From Gammaproteobacteria bacterium UBA5338 (GTDB taxonomy: Bacteria > Pseudomonadota > Gammaproteobacteria > Pseudomonadales > UBA5862): 10,308 bases of DNA. Below the pieces are notes generated by a model. The model was not told where the DNA came from, did no database searches, and saw only the letters and a list, made by a program, of their open reading frames with translations. Both the position numbers and the translations under genes were made by a program. Below are positions 1 through 6,908 of this stretch, piece by piece (the first letter of the stretch is position 1; each line of letters begins with the position of its first letter). The stretch is from assembly GCA_002408105.1 (NCBI GenBank), contig DHQM01000152.1, forward strand, positions 9,218 through 19,525, written 5' to 3'.

Positions 1-273
1 GGCGTGTTGATTTTGGAGGCCATGGCGCAGGCCGCTGGTGTGCTCGGGTTCAAAACGATGGACAAGCGCCACACCGACGGCTCGATTTACTATTTTGCCG
101 GGATCGACCGGGCCCGTTTCAAGCGGCCGGTCGTTCCTGGTGACCGGCTGGACCTACTGGCCAATGTGGTGTCCGAGCGACGCGGCGTGTGGAAATTCGA
201 CTGCGAGTCCCGCGTTGATGGAGAGTTGGTGTGTGCGGCCGGAATCCTCTGTGCACACCGGAGCCTGGCGTGA
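1..273 (+). CDS. fabZ: 3-hydroxyacyl-[ACP] dehydratase FabZ, 3' part
   Basis: This is the last 90 residues of a FabZ protein whose start lies left of the window. FabZ dehydrates (3R)-hydroxyacyl-ACP to trans-2-enoyl-ACP in type II fatty acid synthesis in the cytosol. The visible part begins in the helix with [11 protein letters not shown], which carries the conserved catalytic Glu; the partner His would be upstream. It continues through a typical hotdog-fold segment with [17 protein letters not shown], the FabZ signature strand and turn. It lies directly before lpxA and overlaps it by 4 bases (GTGA). That order is usual in Gram-negative bacteria, where FabZ and LpxA/LpxD draw on the same 3-hydroxyacyl-ACP pool. 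Nothing in the visible part looks broken. The family call is secure; only the truncation limits it. Confidence 0.95.
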   Translation, partial: GVLILEAMAQAAGVLGFKTMDKRHTDGSIYYFAGIDRARFKRPVVPGDRLDLLANVVSERRGVWKFDCESRVDGELVCAAGILCAHRSLA

Positions 274-1040
274 TTCACCCCACCGCCATCGTCAACCCCG
301 CTGCACGGTTGGCCGCGGATGTCGCTGTAGGGCCCTGGACGCTGATTGGCCCTGGGGTCGAGGTCGGTGCGGGCACCGTCATTGGTCCGCATGTGGTGAT
401 TACTAGGGACACCCGCATCGGCGAGAACAACCGCATTTTTCAGTTCGCGACCCTCGGTGAAGACTGCCAGGACAAAAAATACGCCGGGGAGTTGACCCAC
501 CTGGTGATCGGTGACCACAACGTCATCCGCGAAGGCTGCACCCTGCATCGGGGAACCGTTCAGGACCGTGGCGTGACCGAGGTGGGCAACCACAACCTCT
601 TCATGAACTATGTGCACATCGCCCACGACTGCCGGGTGGGTGACCACACCATTCTTGCCAACAACGCGACCCTGGGGGGGCACGTGCAGGTAGACAATTG
701 GTGCATCCTTGGCGGCTATACCGCCGTGCATCAGTTTGGCCAGATTGGGGCCCACGCGTTTTGTGGTGCCGGCAGCCTGGTGCTGAAGGATGTGCCCGCG
801 TATGTGACGGTCAACGGCAATCCGGCAAAACCGCATGGGATCAACACAGAAGGACTCAAGCGGCGTGGGTTTGATCCCGAGACGATCAACGCCCTGCGCC
901 GGGCCTACCGCATCCTGTACCGCCAGGGGCTGACCCTCGAAGACAGCCTCCGTGCCTTGGAAGAACTCGCGGTTTCCCATCCGGCGGTCATTGACCTCAT
1001 CCGGTCATTGCGCGCTTCGACGCGTGGCGTGGTGCGCTGA
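270..1040 (+). CDS. lpxA: UDP-N-acetylglucosamine O-acyltransferase LpxA
   Basis: LpxA performs the first step of lipid A synthesis, moving a 3-hydroxyacyl chain from ACP to the 3-OH of UDP-GlcNAc in the cytosol. The 256 residues are close to the 262 of E. coli. Residues 1 to about 180 are left-handed beta-helix hexapeptide repeats. HIAHDC at 116-121 places the catalytic His at 119 (E. coli His125), and AVHQF at 152-156 follows. The C-terminal helical part holds EGLKRRGF and ends in STRGVVR, as the family does. I chose the GTG at 270 because IHPTAIV matches known N termini, GGAG lies 6 bases upstream, and it overlaps the fabZ stop by 4 bases. A GTG or ATG further upstream would give an untypical extension. 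The residue equivalent to the E. coli chain-length ruler Gly173 is Ala167. Confidence 0.95.
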   Translation: MIHPTAIVNPAARLAADVAVGPWTLIGPGVEVGAGTVIGPHVVITRDTRIGENNRIFQFATLGEDCQDKKYAGELTHLVIGDHNVIREGCTLHRGTVQDRGVTEVGNHNLFMNYVHIAHDCRVGDHTILANNATLGGHVQVDNWCILGGYTAVHQFGQIGAHAFCGAGSLVLKDVPAYVTVNGNPAKPHGINTEGLKRRGFDPETINALRRAYRILYRQGLTLEDSLRALEELAVSHPAVIDLIRSLRASTRGVVR

Positions 1041-1075
1041 GGTCCCCTTGGCGTTGGTGTGGATGTAACGGTGCC

Positions 1076-2224
1076 ATGGCAAACGGACCTCGCATTGCGC
1101 TCGTCGCCGGGGAGGTGTCAGGCGACATCTTGGGTGGTGACCTCCTGCGCGTCTTGCGGCTGCGCTACCCAAACGCTCGATTCGAAGGCATTGGCGGATC
1201 CGAAATGCTGGCCGCGGGGCTGGAACCGCTCGCTGATATGGAACAGCTGTCGGTCATGGGCCTGGTCGAGGTGCTCGGCCGTTTGCCGCAACTGGTCCTG
1301 TTGCGCAGGCGCATCGGAACCGGTTGGCTTGCGGACCCTCCGGACCTGTTCGTCGGCATTGACGCGCCCGATTTCAACCTGGGACTTGAGCGGCGCCTGC
1401 GTGCGGGCGGCATTCCAACGGCGCACTATGTAAGTCCATCGGTTTGGGCATGGCGGCGGGGTCGGGTGCGCAAGATCGCCCGCTCGGTCGACCTGATGCT
1501 CACCCTGTTCCCCTTTGAAGCGAAGTTTTACGCAGAAAGTGGCGTCCCTGTGGCGTTTGTTGGCCACCCGCTTGCGGACAATATCCCGATGTTCCCGGAT
1601 CCGCTGGCAGCCAGGCGGGCGTTGGATCTGGAGGGCGGCCGGACTGTTCTTGCCGTGCTACCTGGAAGCCGTGCAGGTGAGGTTGAGCGCCTGGCGCCGG
1701 TATTTCTCGAAGCCGTAGCCCGACTGGTCGCCATGCATCCTCGGCTTCAAGTGGTCATTCCCTGCGCCACCGCTTCACTGCATGCACGGCTCAGTGCCTT
1801 GGTCCAATCGTCTACATCGCCTCCAATACGGGTTGTGCTTGGAGAATCGAGAACTGCAATGGCCGCTGCCAATGTGGTCCTGGTGGCATCCGGAACGGCC
1901 ACGCTGGAGGCCCTGCTGCTCAAGCGCCCGATGGTGGTGGCTTATGCAGTCTCACCCTGGACTTACCGCATTCTTTCCCGCCTGGTCCACTCAGAATTCG
2001 TGGCTTTACCGAACCTGTTGGCCGAGCGTGGACTGGTGCCGGAGCTGTTGCAGCACGACGCGACCCCTGAAAAATTGGCCGAAGCAGTGAACGCCTTGCT
2101 TGTCGATGAGAACAAGCGGACTGAGCAGACCCATGCGTTCGAGGCAATTCATCGCGCATTGGCGCGCGATGCCGGGCGAGCGGCGGCCGATGCGCTCGGC
2201 GAGTTGCTGCGCGATCCAGCGTGA
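1076..2224 (+). CDS. lpxB: Lipid-A-disaccharide synthase LpxB
   Basis: LpxB condenses UDP-2,3-diacylglucosamine with 2,3-diacylglucosamine-1-phosphate (lipid X), giving the lipid A disaccharide and UDP at the inner face of the inner membrane. The 382 residues equal the E. coli length. Family landmarks run in order: VAGEVSGDILGG near 10-21, GIDAPDFN at 94-101, YVSPSVWAWR at 118-127, FVGHPLAD at 161-168, LPGSR at 195-199 (glycosyltransferase-B nucleotide-sugar site), ASGTATLEALL at 271-281 and LPNLLAE at 311-317. The ATG is the only in-frame start near the family N terminus; its ribosome site is weak. It sits 35 bases after lpxA and its TGA overlaps the next start (GTGA). All conserved segments are present, so it should be active. 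Confidence 0.95.
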   Translation: MANGPRIALVAGEVSGDILGGDLLRVLRLRYPNARFEGIGGSEMLAAGLEPLADMEQLSVMGLVEVLGRLPQLVLLRRRIGTGWLADPPDLFVGIDAPDFNLGLERRLRAGGIPTAHYVSPSVWAWRRGRVRKIARSVDLMLTLFPFEAKFYAESGVPVAFVGHPLADNIPMFPDPLAARRALDLEGGRTVLAVLPGSRAGEVERLAPVFLEAVARLVAMHPRLQVVIPCATASLHARLSALVQSSTSPPIRVVLGESRTAMAAANVVLVASGTATLEALLLKRPMVVAYAVSPWTYRILSRLVHSEFVALPNLLAERGLVPELLQHDATPEKLAEAVNALLVDENKRTEQTHAFEAIHRALARDAGRAAADALGELLRDPA

Positions 2225-3723
2225 GCCAGCAAACCCTGTTTTGGCTCGACTACGAGACGTTTGGGATTGACCCAAGGACGGACCGCCCTGCGCAGTTCGC
2301 AGGCGTGCGCACGGACCTCAGCTTGCACGAAATCGAGCCACCTGTACGCTGGTACTGTCAGCTCGCTGCGGACGCTTTGGCTGACCCGGAGGCCTGCCTG
2401 ATTACAGGCATCACCCCACAGTACACCGCGGCCCACGGGCTGCTTGAGTGCGAATTCATGGATCGAATTCACCAGGAGCTGTCTCGGCCAGGCACCTGTG
2501 GTGTGGGATACAACAGCATTCGATTCGACGATGAGTTCACGCGGTTCGGGTTGTATCGAAATTTTTTCGATCCGTACTCGCGCGAATGGGCACACGGAAA
2601 CAGCCGTTGGGACATCATCGATTTGGCGCGGATGTGCTATGCCTTGTGTCCCCGAGGCACGAATTGGCCCCTGAAAGAAGATGGGTCGCCGAGCTTTCGA
2701 CTGGAGCACCTGGCGGCAGCCAATGACATCGAGCATACCCATGCCCATGATGCCCTGGACGACGTGCGGGCAACGCTGGGCTTGGCGGTGCACCTGCGTC
2801 AAGCTCAACCGCGCCTTTTTCACCACTATTTTGCTTTGCGCCTCAAGCGAACGGCCCGTCGGTACCTGGACACGGACAATCCGCGCCCGTTGCTACACAC
2901 CTCGGGCCGATATCCGGCCGCGAGTGGGCACACGACTTTGGTGTTTCCGCTCGCGAAGCACCCCGCCAACGGCAATGGCGTTCTGGTATATGACCTGACG
3001 GTGGATCCCACGCCCTTCCTGGGACTCGATGCCGAGCAGCTGGTCGGCCGGCTGTTTGCTGCGCGGGCGGATCTTGAAGCGCATGGCCTCACTCGACTGC
3101 CGATCAAGACTGTACACCTCAACCGCAGCCCGGCGATTGCACCCGCTGCGGCGCTCGATCGAGCGGGCGCAGAGCGCCTTGGCATCAACGGCGATCGGTG
3201 TCGTGCACACCTCAAAGTACTGCGTGCCCATCCGGAGTTGGGCCGTGCTGTTGTGGCTGCGCACCAGACGCCAGCGCCGACCGGTTTGGATGTGGACGAA
3301 GCTCTTTACACGGGGTTTTTCGGACCAGCCGATCGACAGAGAATGGCCCTCGTGCGGGCGACTCCACCGGAGCAACTGGCCCAACTCAGCGGTACGTTTT
3401 CCGATTCGCGCCTGGAAGAGTTGCTCTGGCGCTACCGGGCGCGGAATTTTCCGGCGACGCTGACCGCCGAAGAGCAGCGGCGCTGGCGCGCGCAGTGCCG
3501 CAGCCGGTTGTCTGGGGCGCATGAGGGGGTCTTGAGTGCGCCCGATTTTCAGGATCGGCTGCGTGCACTGTGCGACCGCCATGCACTCTCACCACAGGAA
3601 ATACGCACCTTGGCTCGGCTTTGGCGCTTTGGCCAAGAGCGACTTCAACCCCACGGCCTTTGGACTTTGCCATCCAAGCCGTGGAACCGGCCAGGTGAGA
3701 GCGGGTATAGTGAGTTCGAATAA
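2221..3723 (+). CDS. sbcB: Exodeoxyribonuclease I (SbcB/ExoI)
   Basis: ExoI digests single-stranded DNA 3' to 5' and acts in recombination and mismatch repair. The 500 residues fit the family (about 475 in E. coli). The DEDDh exonuclease residues are all visible: Asp10 and Glu12 in LDYETFG, Asp103 in RFDDE, and His176 and Asp181 in HAHDALDD. DRPAQFAGVRTD at 21-32, SRWDIIDLARMCYAL at 128-142 and SFRLEHLAAAN at 158-168 also match E. coli ExoI closely. The remainder should form the SH3-like and C-terminal DNA-holding domains. The start is GTG, overlapping the lpxB stop by 4 bases; the ribosome site is poor, so translation probably depends on lpxB. Its position right after lpxB is unusual. Confidence 0.95.
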   Translation: MSQQTLFWLDYETFGIDPRTDRPAQFAGVRTDLSLHEIEPPVRWYCQLAADALADPEACLITGITPQYTAAHGLLECEFMDRIHQELSRPGTCGVGYNSIRFDDEFTRFGLYRNFFDPYSREWAHGNSRWDIIDLARMCYALCPRGTNWPLKEDGSPSFRLEHLAAANDIEHTHAHDALDDVRATLGLAVHLRQAQPRLFHHYFALRLKRTARRYLDTDNPRPLLHTSGRYPAASGHTTLVFPLAKHPANGNGVLVYDLTVDPTPFLGLDAEQLVGRLFAARADLEAHGLTRLPIKTVHLNRSPAIAPAAALDRAGAERLGINGDRCRAHLKVLRAHPELGRAVVAAHQTPAPTGLDVDEALYTGFFGPADRQRMALVRATPPEQLAQLSGTFSDSRLEELLWRYRARNFPATLTAEEQRRWRAQCRSRLSGAHEGVLSAPDFQDRLRALCDRHALSPQEIRTLARLWRFGQERLQPHGLWTLPSKPWNRPGESGYSEFE

Positions 3724-3746
3724 CGTTCATAAGGTACTGATTGATC

Positions 3747-4958
3747 ATGCCGGAGCAGCCTGATCGCTTCGACGAAATCCGCCCCTATCGGGACGAAGAA
3801 GTCGCGGCAGTCCTGTCGCGGCTGTGTCTTGACGCTGATTTCCTCCGCACATTGGTGGGTGTGACTCACCCCCAGCTTGGACGCTGGGTTCCGAGGGCGG
3901 CCACCTGGGCGGCGCGCTGGCGGGTGCGGCGTTTGACTGCAGCCATCCGGACGGTGCGCGAGTTGCAGGATGCCATGGAGCCTCTGCTGCGCCAGGTGAT
4001 TGAGAGCACCACCAGAGGGTTCAGCGTGTCGGGTGTCGAAACTCTCCCGCAGGGGGAGTCACTCTTGTTTGTGTCCAATCACCGCGACATCGTGATGGAC
4101 CCGGCATTCATCAACTTCACGCTCTGGCACCAGGGGATGAAAACCGTGCACGCGGCCATCGGTGACAACCTGTTGTCTAAGTCCTTCGCCGCTGATCTCA
4201 TGCGGCTGAACAAGAGCTTTATCGTCAAGCGTTCGGCGAAGGGGCCGCGGGAAACGTTGCGCAACAGCCAGCTTCTGTCCGAATACGTTCGTGGGGTATT
4301 GTCTGAGGGTGGCAACGTTTGGATTGCCCAGCGGGAAGGCCGTGCCAAGGATGGTGACGACCGCACTGACCCCGCGGTCATCAAAATGCTGCAGTTGGCC
4401 TACCGCAAGAGCGGCGAGTCACTCAAGGACGCGGTGCGTGCGATGCAACTGGTGCCGGTGTCCCTGTCGTACGAGTTCGACCCCTGTGACCGACACAAGG
4501 CCCGCGAGCTCGACTGCATTGCGCGGCACGGACGCTACAAAAAGACCGAGCATGAAGACCTGGAACAGATTGCGCTCGGCGTCAAAGGCGACAAAGGTCG
4601 CGTTCACTTGCATTTCGGCGCCCCCCTCCAAGGAGACTATAGGGATGCGGATGAGGTGGCTCTCGCCATCGACGCGCAGATCCATCGTGGGTACCGGTGC
4701 TTCCCCAGCCATTGGCTGGCATGGCAACGGGCAGAGACGATTCGCACTGGGACTGCCCCCACCTTGCCGGATGACCTTGAGTTCGCCATCGACGATGCAG
4801 CGCGGTCCGAGTTCTGGGCCCGTTTTGAAGAGCTGACACCCGGTGAGTGGTCTCAGCTGCTCCGCATGTACGCTCAACCGGTACACAATCAGTTGAGTGC
4901 ACAGCGCTCTTGCGAGGCCACCAGTGCTGCCACCCGCTTATTTGAGGAAACCGAATGA
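3747..4958 (+). CDS. PlsC/PlsB-like phospholipid acyltransferase family protein
   Basis: This is a 403-residue protein with a glycerolipid acyltransferase domain at about 90-290. Motif I is in SNHRDIVMDP, with His112. Motif II is LNKSFIVKRS, motif III is in VWIAQREGRAKDG, and motif IV is in LVPVSLSYEFDP. Such enzymes move acyl groups to glycerol phosphates or related acceptors at the membrane; substrate and acceptor cannot be read here. The about 90-residue N-terminal region and the C-terminal tail (about 300-403) are not recognised. Motif I reads H-x5-D (His112 to Asp118) rather than the usual H-x4-D, although Asp114 is close. The start is uncertain: ATG at 3747, or TTG at 3741, which has AAGG 6 bases upstream; they differ by two residues. 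It starts 23 bases after sbcB and overlaps the next gene by ATGA. Confidence 0.8.
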   Translation: MPEQPDRFDEIRPYRDEEVAAVLSRLCLDADFLRTLVGVTHPQLGRWVPRAATWAARWRVRRLTAAIRTVRELQDAMEPLLRQVIESTTRGFSVSGVETLPQGESLLFVSNHRDIVMDPAFINFTLWHQGMKTVHAAIGDNLLSKSFAADLMRLNKSFIVKRSAKGPRETLRNSQLLSEYVRGVLSEGGNVWIAQREGRAKDGDDRTDPAVIKMLQLAYRKSGESLKDAVRAMQLVPVSLSYEFDPCDRHKARELDCIARHGRYKKTEHEDLEQIALGVKGDKGRVHLHFGAPLQGDYRDADEVALAIDAQIHRGYRCFPSHWLAWQRAETIRTGTAPTLPDDLEFAIDDAARSEFWARFEELTPGEWSQLLRMYAQPVHNQLSAQRSCEATSAATRLFEETE

Positions 4959-5836
4959 TCAGGATTGATGTGTACGGAGAAGCGGCTGCCTTCCCGGTAC
5001 AGTGGGCACAGCGGCTGCACGCACGCGGTCATCAGGTCCGGTTTGTGTCGACGCTGGCAGGTGCAGTCGCTGAATCCGGCGAAGTGGGGCAGATCGCATT
5101 GGCGGTTAGCCTGCTGTCAGCGGATGCGTTGCGGGCCGAGATCGCCGGGATTACCAACCCTGTTCTTGCGGCCATTCCGACTGGCGCAGAAGCTGCGCCA
5201 TGGCTTGCGGCTGGCGCTGTGGATGCGGTTGAGGTTGACGCTACCGGTGATTGGTTTTTACACCGTGTCGAATTATTGGTGCGACTGGCGCGTGCTCAGC
5301 AGGCACTGGAGACGGCGCAGGCGCAGGTGAAGCGGCTCACCGTCACGGATGCGGCCACCGGGGTCGCCAATCGCGCCCATTTTCTCTCCCAGGCGCACCA
5401 CGAGCTCTCACGTTCGGTGCGTTTTGAGGAACCCCTGGCCCTCATGATGCTGGCGATCGACGGGTTCGACAGCATGGTCCAGACCCATGGCGAGCCGCAG
5501 GGCGAAGCAGCCCTACAAGCCACCGCGCGGCTGTGTCAGGATGCGGTTCGCCAGGTCGACGTGGTGGGCCGGATGGGCACCGGTGAGTTTGGCATCTGCT
5601 GCCCGGAAACGGGTCTTGATGGCGCCAAGGTCATTGCCGAGCGAATTCGCGGCCTCTGTAGGGCCACAGAGTTGCCGGCGGTTGGCGGCGCCCTGACCTT
5701 TACGCTCAGCATCGGTGTCACAGTGCGTGAACCACTGGAAATGGACCTGAGCGCGGTGCTCACCCGCGCTGACCGTGGCTTGCAGCAGGCCCGCAAGAAT
5801 GGCGGGGACCGGGTGGTCATTGCGCGGCGCGCCTGA
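4955..5836 (+). CDS. Degenerate GGDEF-domain protein with receiver-like N terminus
   Basis: This is a 293-residue protein. Residues 1 to about 115 resemble a response-regulator receiver fold, with alternating strands and helices and an ending in GAVDAVEV...ELLVRL, but no phosphoacceptor Asp is evident. A short helical linker (about 112-130, ALETAQAQVKRL) leads to a GGDEF domain starting at TDAATGVANR. The signature is GTGEF (208-212) instead of GG[DE]EF, so the catalytic acidic residue in position three is Gly. The metal-binding Asp of the upstream DxDxF motif is Ala167 (AIDGF). The inhibitory-site RxxD is kept as RQVD (199-202), at the canonical five-residue distance. I infer that it does not make c-di-GMP but may still bind it or act by protein contact. 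Its ATG overlaps the acyltransferase stop by 4 bases. Confidence 0.85.
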   Translation: MIRIDVYGEAAAFPVQWAQRLHARGHQVRFVSTLAGAVAESGEVGQIALAVSLLSADALRAEIAGITNPVLAAIPTGAEAAPWLAAGAVDAVEVDATGDWFLHRVELLVRLARAQQALETAQAQVKRLTVTDAATGVANRAHFLSQAHHELSRSVRFEEPLALMMLAIDGFDSMVQTHGEPQGEAALQATARLCQDAVRQVDVVGRMGTGEFGICCPETGLDGAKVIAERIRGLCRATELPAVGGALTFTLSIGVTVREPLEMDLSAVLTRADRGLQQARKNGGDRVVIARRA

Positions 5837-5860
5837 TTTCGGGTGGTGTTTTTTTAAGGA

Positions 5861-5866
5861 AAGGAG
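5861..5866 (+). promoter_or_regulatory. Strong ribosome binding site of the CDGSH gene
   Basis: AAGGAG lies 7 bases before the ATG at 5874, inside a purine run that follows seven T residues. It fixes the start of the CDGSH protein and suggests efficient independent translation rather than coupling to the GGDEF gene. Confidence 0.8.
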
Positions 5867-5873
5867 CCCCCAC

Positions 5874-6110
5874 ATGGATCCTGTAATCGCTCAAAGTGCC
5901 CCCTACGCTGTAGAGGTGCGGGCCAACAAGACCTACTACTGGTGCGCGTGCGGCCGCAGCCAGAAGCAGCCCTTTTGTGATGGCGCACACCAGGGCACAG
6001 GTCTCGAGCCTGTGGCCTATACCGCCACAGCGGATGGAACCCTGTACTTCTGTGGCTGCAAACACAGCGCCAAGGCACCGCTGTGTGATGGCACCCACAG
6101 CCGCTTGTAG
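5874..6110 (+). CDS. Small tandem CDGSH iron-sulfur protein
   Basis: This is a 78-residue protein with two complete CDGSH motifs, each of the form C-x-C-x8-C-x3-H. The first uses Cys24, Cys26, Cys35 and His39 (CACG...FCDGAH). The second uses Cys60, Cys62, Cys71 and His75 (CGCK...LCDGTH). In this family the 3Cys-1His set holds a redox-active [2Fe-2S] cluster, as in mitoNEET, so two clusters per chain are expected. There is no signal peptide or membrane segment, so it should be cytosolic. The physiological partner is unknown; redox or Fe-S transfer roles are inference. It is the last plus-strand gene, 37 bases after the GGDEF gene, and faces the CBS gene across 24 bases. Confidence 0.9.
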   Translation: MDPVIAQSAPYAVEVRANKTYYWCACGRSQKQPFCDGAHQGTGLEPVAYTATADGTLYFCGCKHSAKAPLCDGTHSRL

Positions 6111-6134
6111 CAGGTAGCAGGCTGTTGTTTGGCC

Positions 6135-6548
6135 TTAGTCGGAAGCCGCTGGGCGGACCAGGCCTTCGAGTACCATGCGGGGCAGGCTGACCATGCCGAT
6201 CAGCTCGCCGGCCTCGACCACCGGCGCATGGGTGAGCTGGTAGCGCTCGAAAAGCCGGGCACAGTACCGAACGTCCATGTCGGGCGAAACCTGAATCACC
6301 GGTTTGGTCATGATCTCGTACAGGTTGACCCGCTCGGGCGAGCGGTCCTTGGCCAGAACTGCAAACGCAATGTCCGACAGCAACACCATTCCGTATTCGT
6401 CTCGAGGCGAACGTTTGCGGATGATCAGAGGCTTGGCCCGCTCGTCACGCATCAGGGTCAGGGCTTCGGACACCGTCATCAGTCCGTCCACCAAGTGGAA
6501 CTTGGTTTTCATGACATCACGCACGCAAATGAACGGTCGGTGTGTCAC
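6135..6548 (-). CDS. Tandem CBS-domain protein, last gene of the DUF1538 operon
   Basis: This is a 137-residue protein made almost only of two CBS domains. The first spans about 11-65 (VRDVMKTKFHLVD to YGMVLLSDIAFAVL, with Asp59 in the usual ribose-contact position). The second spans about 78-131 (EIMTKPVIQVSPD to ELIGMVSLPRMVLEGL). CBS pairs typically bind AMP, ATP, SAM or related adenosine ligands and act as regulatory modules. There is no catalytic or membrane part, so it probably acts through a partner, most likely the DUF1538 transporter or the PII-like protein. The GTG start overlaps the stop of the PII-like gene by 4 bases (GTGA), which argues for coupled translation and matched amounts. 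The ligand cannot be told from the sequence. Confidence 0.88.
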   Translation of the reverse strand: MTHRPFICVRDVMKTKFHLVDGLMTVSEALTLMRDERAKPLIIRKRSPRDEYGMVLLSDIAFAVLAKDRSPERVNLYEIMTKPVIQVSPDMDVRYCARLFERYQLTHAPVVEAGELIGMVSLPRMVLEGLVRPAASD

Positions 6549-6895
6549 AGCTCGTCCCCCACTACGTCGACCAACGCCTCGATTTGGTGCTTAACTCCCA
6601 CGGCGTCTTCCACGTCGATTTGCACGGCGATGCCGCTCCCGGGTTTGTTGTCGAACTCGCCGACTTTGGCGATGCGTTCGAGAATGGTTTGACTCAGGTG
6701 CTCTTCCACGAGAAATAGCACCACATCCCGTGGTGACTCGAGGTTCAGGCCAAAAAAGCTCTTGGTTTTTGTGATCCCCTCGCCCCGGGCGCTCGTAATG
6801 ACGGTGGCGCCGGTTGCCCCGGCTTCGCGGGCAGCCTCCATGATCGGGTCGGTGTTCTGGTTGTCGGCGAACACGAGTATCAGTTTGAAATGCAT
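6545..6895 (-). CDS. PII-like signalling protein (P-II family regulator)
   Basis: This is a 116-residue protein of PII-like size and pattern. It has an N-terminal strand FKLILVFAD, a helix DPIMEAAREAGATGATVI, a loop ITSARGEGITKTKSFFGLNL at 33-52 in the T-loop region, and strand VVLFLVEE. A helix follows, and then NKPGSGIAVQIDVEDAVGV at 83-101, where PII proteins have their conserved C-terminal strand. The uridylylated Tyr segment of GlnB/GlnK is absent, so it is not a classical nitrogen PII. PII-like proteins form trimers that bind adenine nucleotides and often control a neighbouring transporter, which fits this operon. I chose the ATG at 6895 because MHFKLILV matches family N termini and AGGAA lies 6 bases upstream. 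An upstream start at 6994 would add 33 unsupported residues inside the DUF1538 gene. Confidence 0.82.
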   Translation of the reverse strand: MHFKLILVFADNQNTDPIMEAAREAGATGATVITSARGEGITKTKSFFGLNLESPRDVVLFLVEEHLSQTILERIAKVGEFDNKPGSGIAVQIDVEDAVGVKHQIEALVDVVGDEL

Positions 6896-6901
6896 GTCGC
6901 G

Positions 6902-6906
6902 TTCCT
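6902..6906 (-). promoter_or_regulatory. Ribosome binding site setting the PII-like start
   Basis: On the minus strand AGGAA stands 6 bases before the ATG at 6895. It supports this start over the in-frame one about 100 bases further upstream. Confidence 0.6.
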
Positions 6907-6908
6907 GT

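Noticed and set aside
90..980. Long 296-residue open frame on the minus strand across fabZ and lpxA
   Set aside because: It is antisense to two well-conserved genes, and its protein resembles no family; long shadow frames are common in GC-rich DNA.
2149..2826. 225-residue minus-strand open frame opposite sbcB
   Set aside because: It is antisense to the catalytic part of ExoI and its translation has no recognisable domain.
3706..3711. TATAGT as a -10 box for the acyltransferase gene
   Set aside because: It lies inside the end of sbcB and no credible -35 element is found 16-18 bases upstream.
5837..5860. Seven T residues after the GGDEF stop, as a possible intrinsic terminator
   Set aside because: No stable GC-rich hairpin ends just before the T run; the GGCGCGCC palindrome is too far upstream and has no loop.
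6111..6134. Bidirectional terminator between the converging CDGSH and CBS genes
   Set aside because: Only a 4-base stem AGGC/GCCT with a 9-base loop is found, with no T tract; too weak to call.
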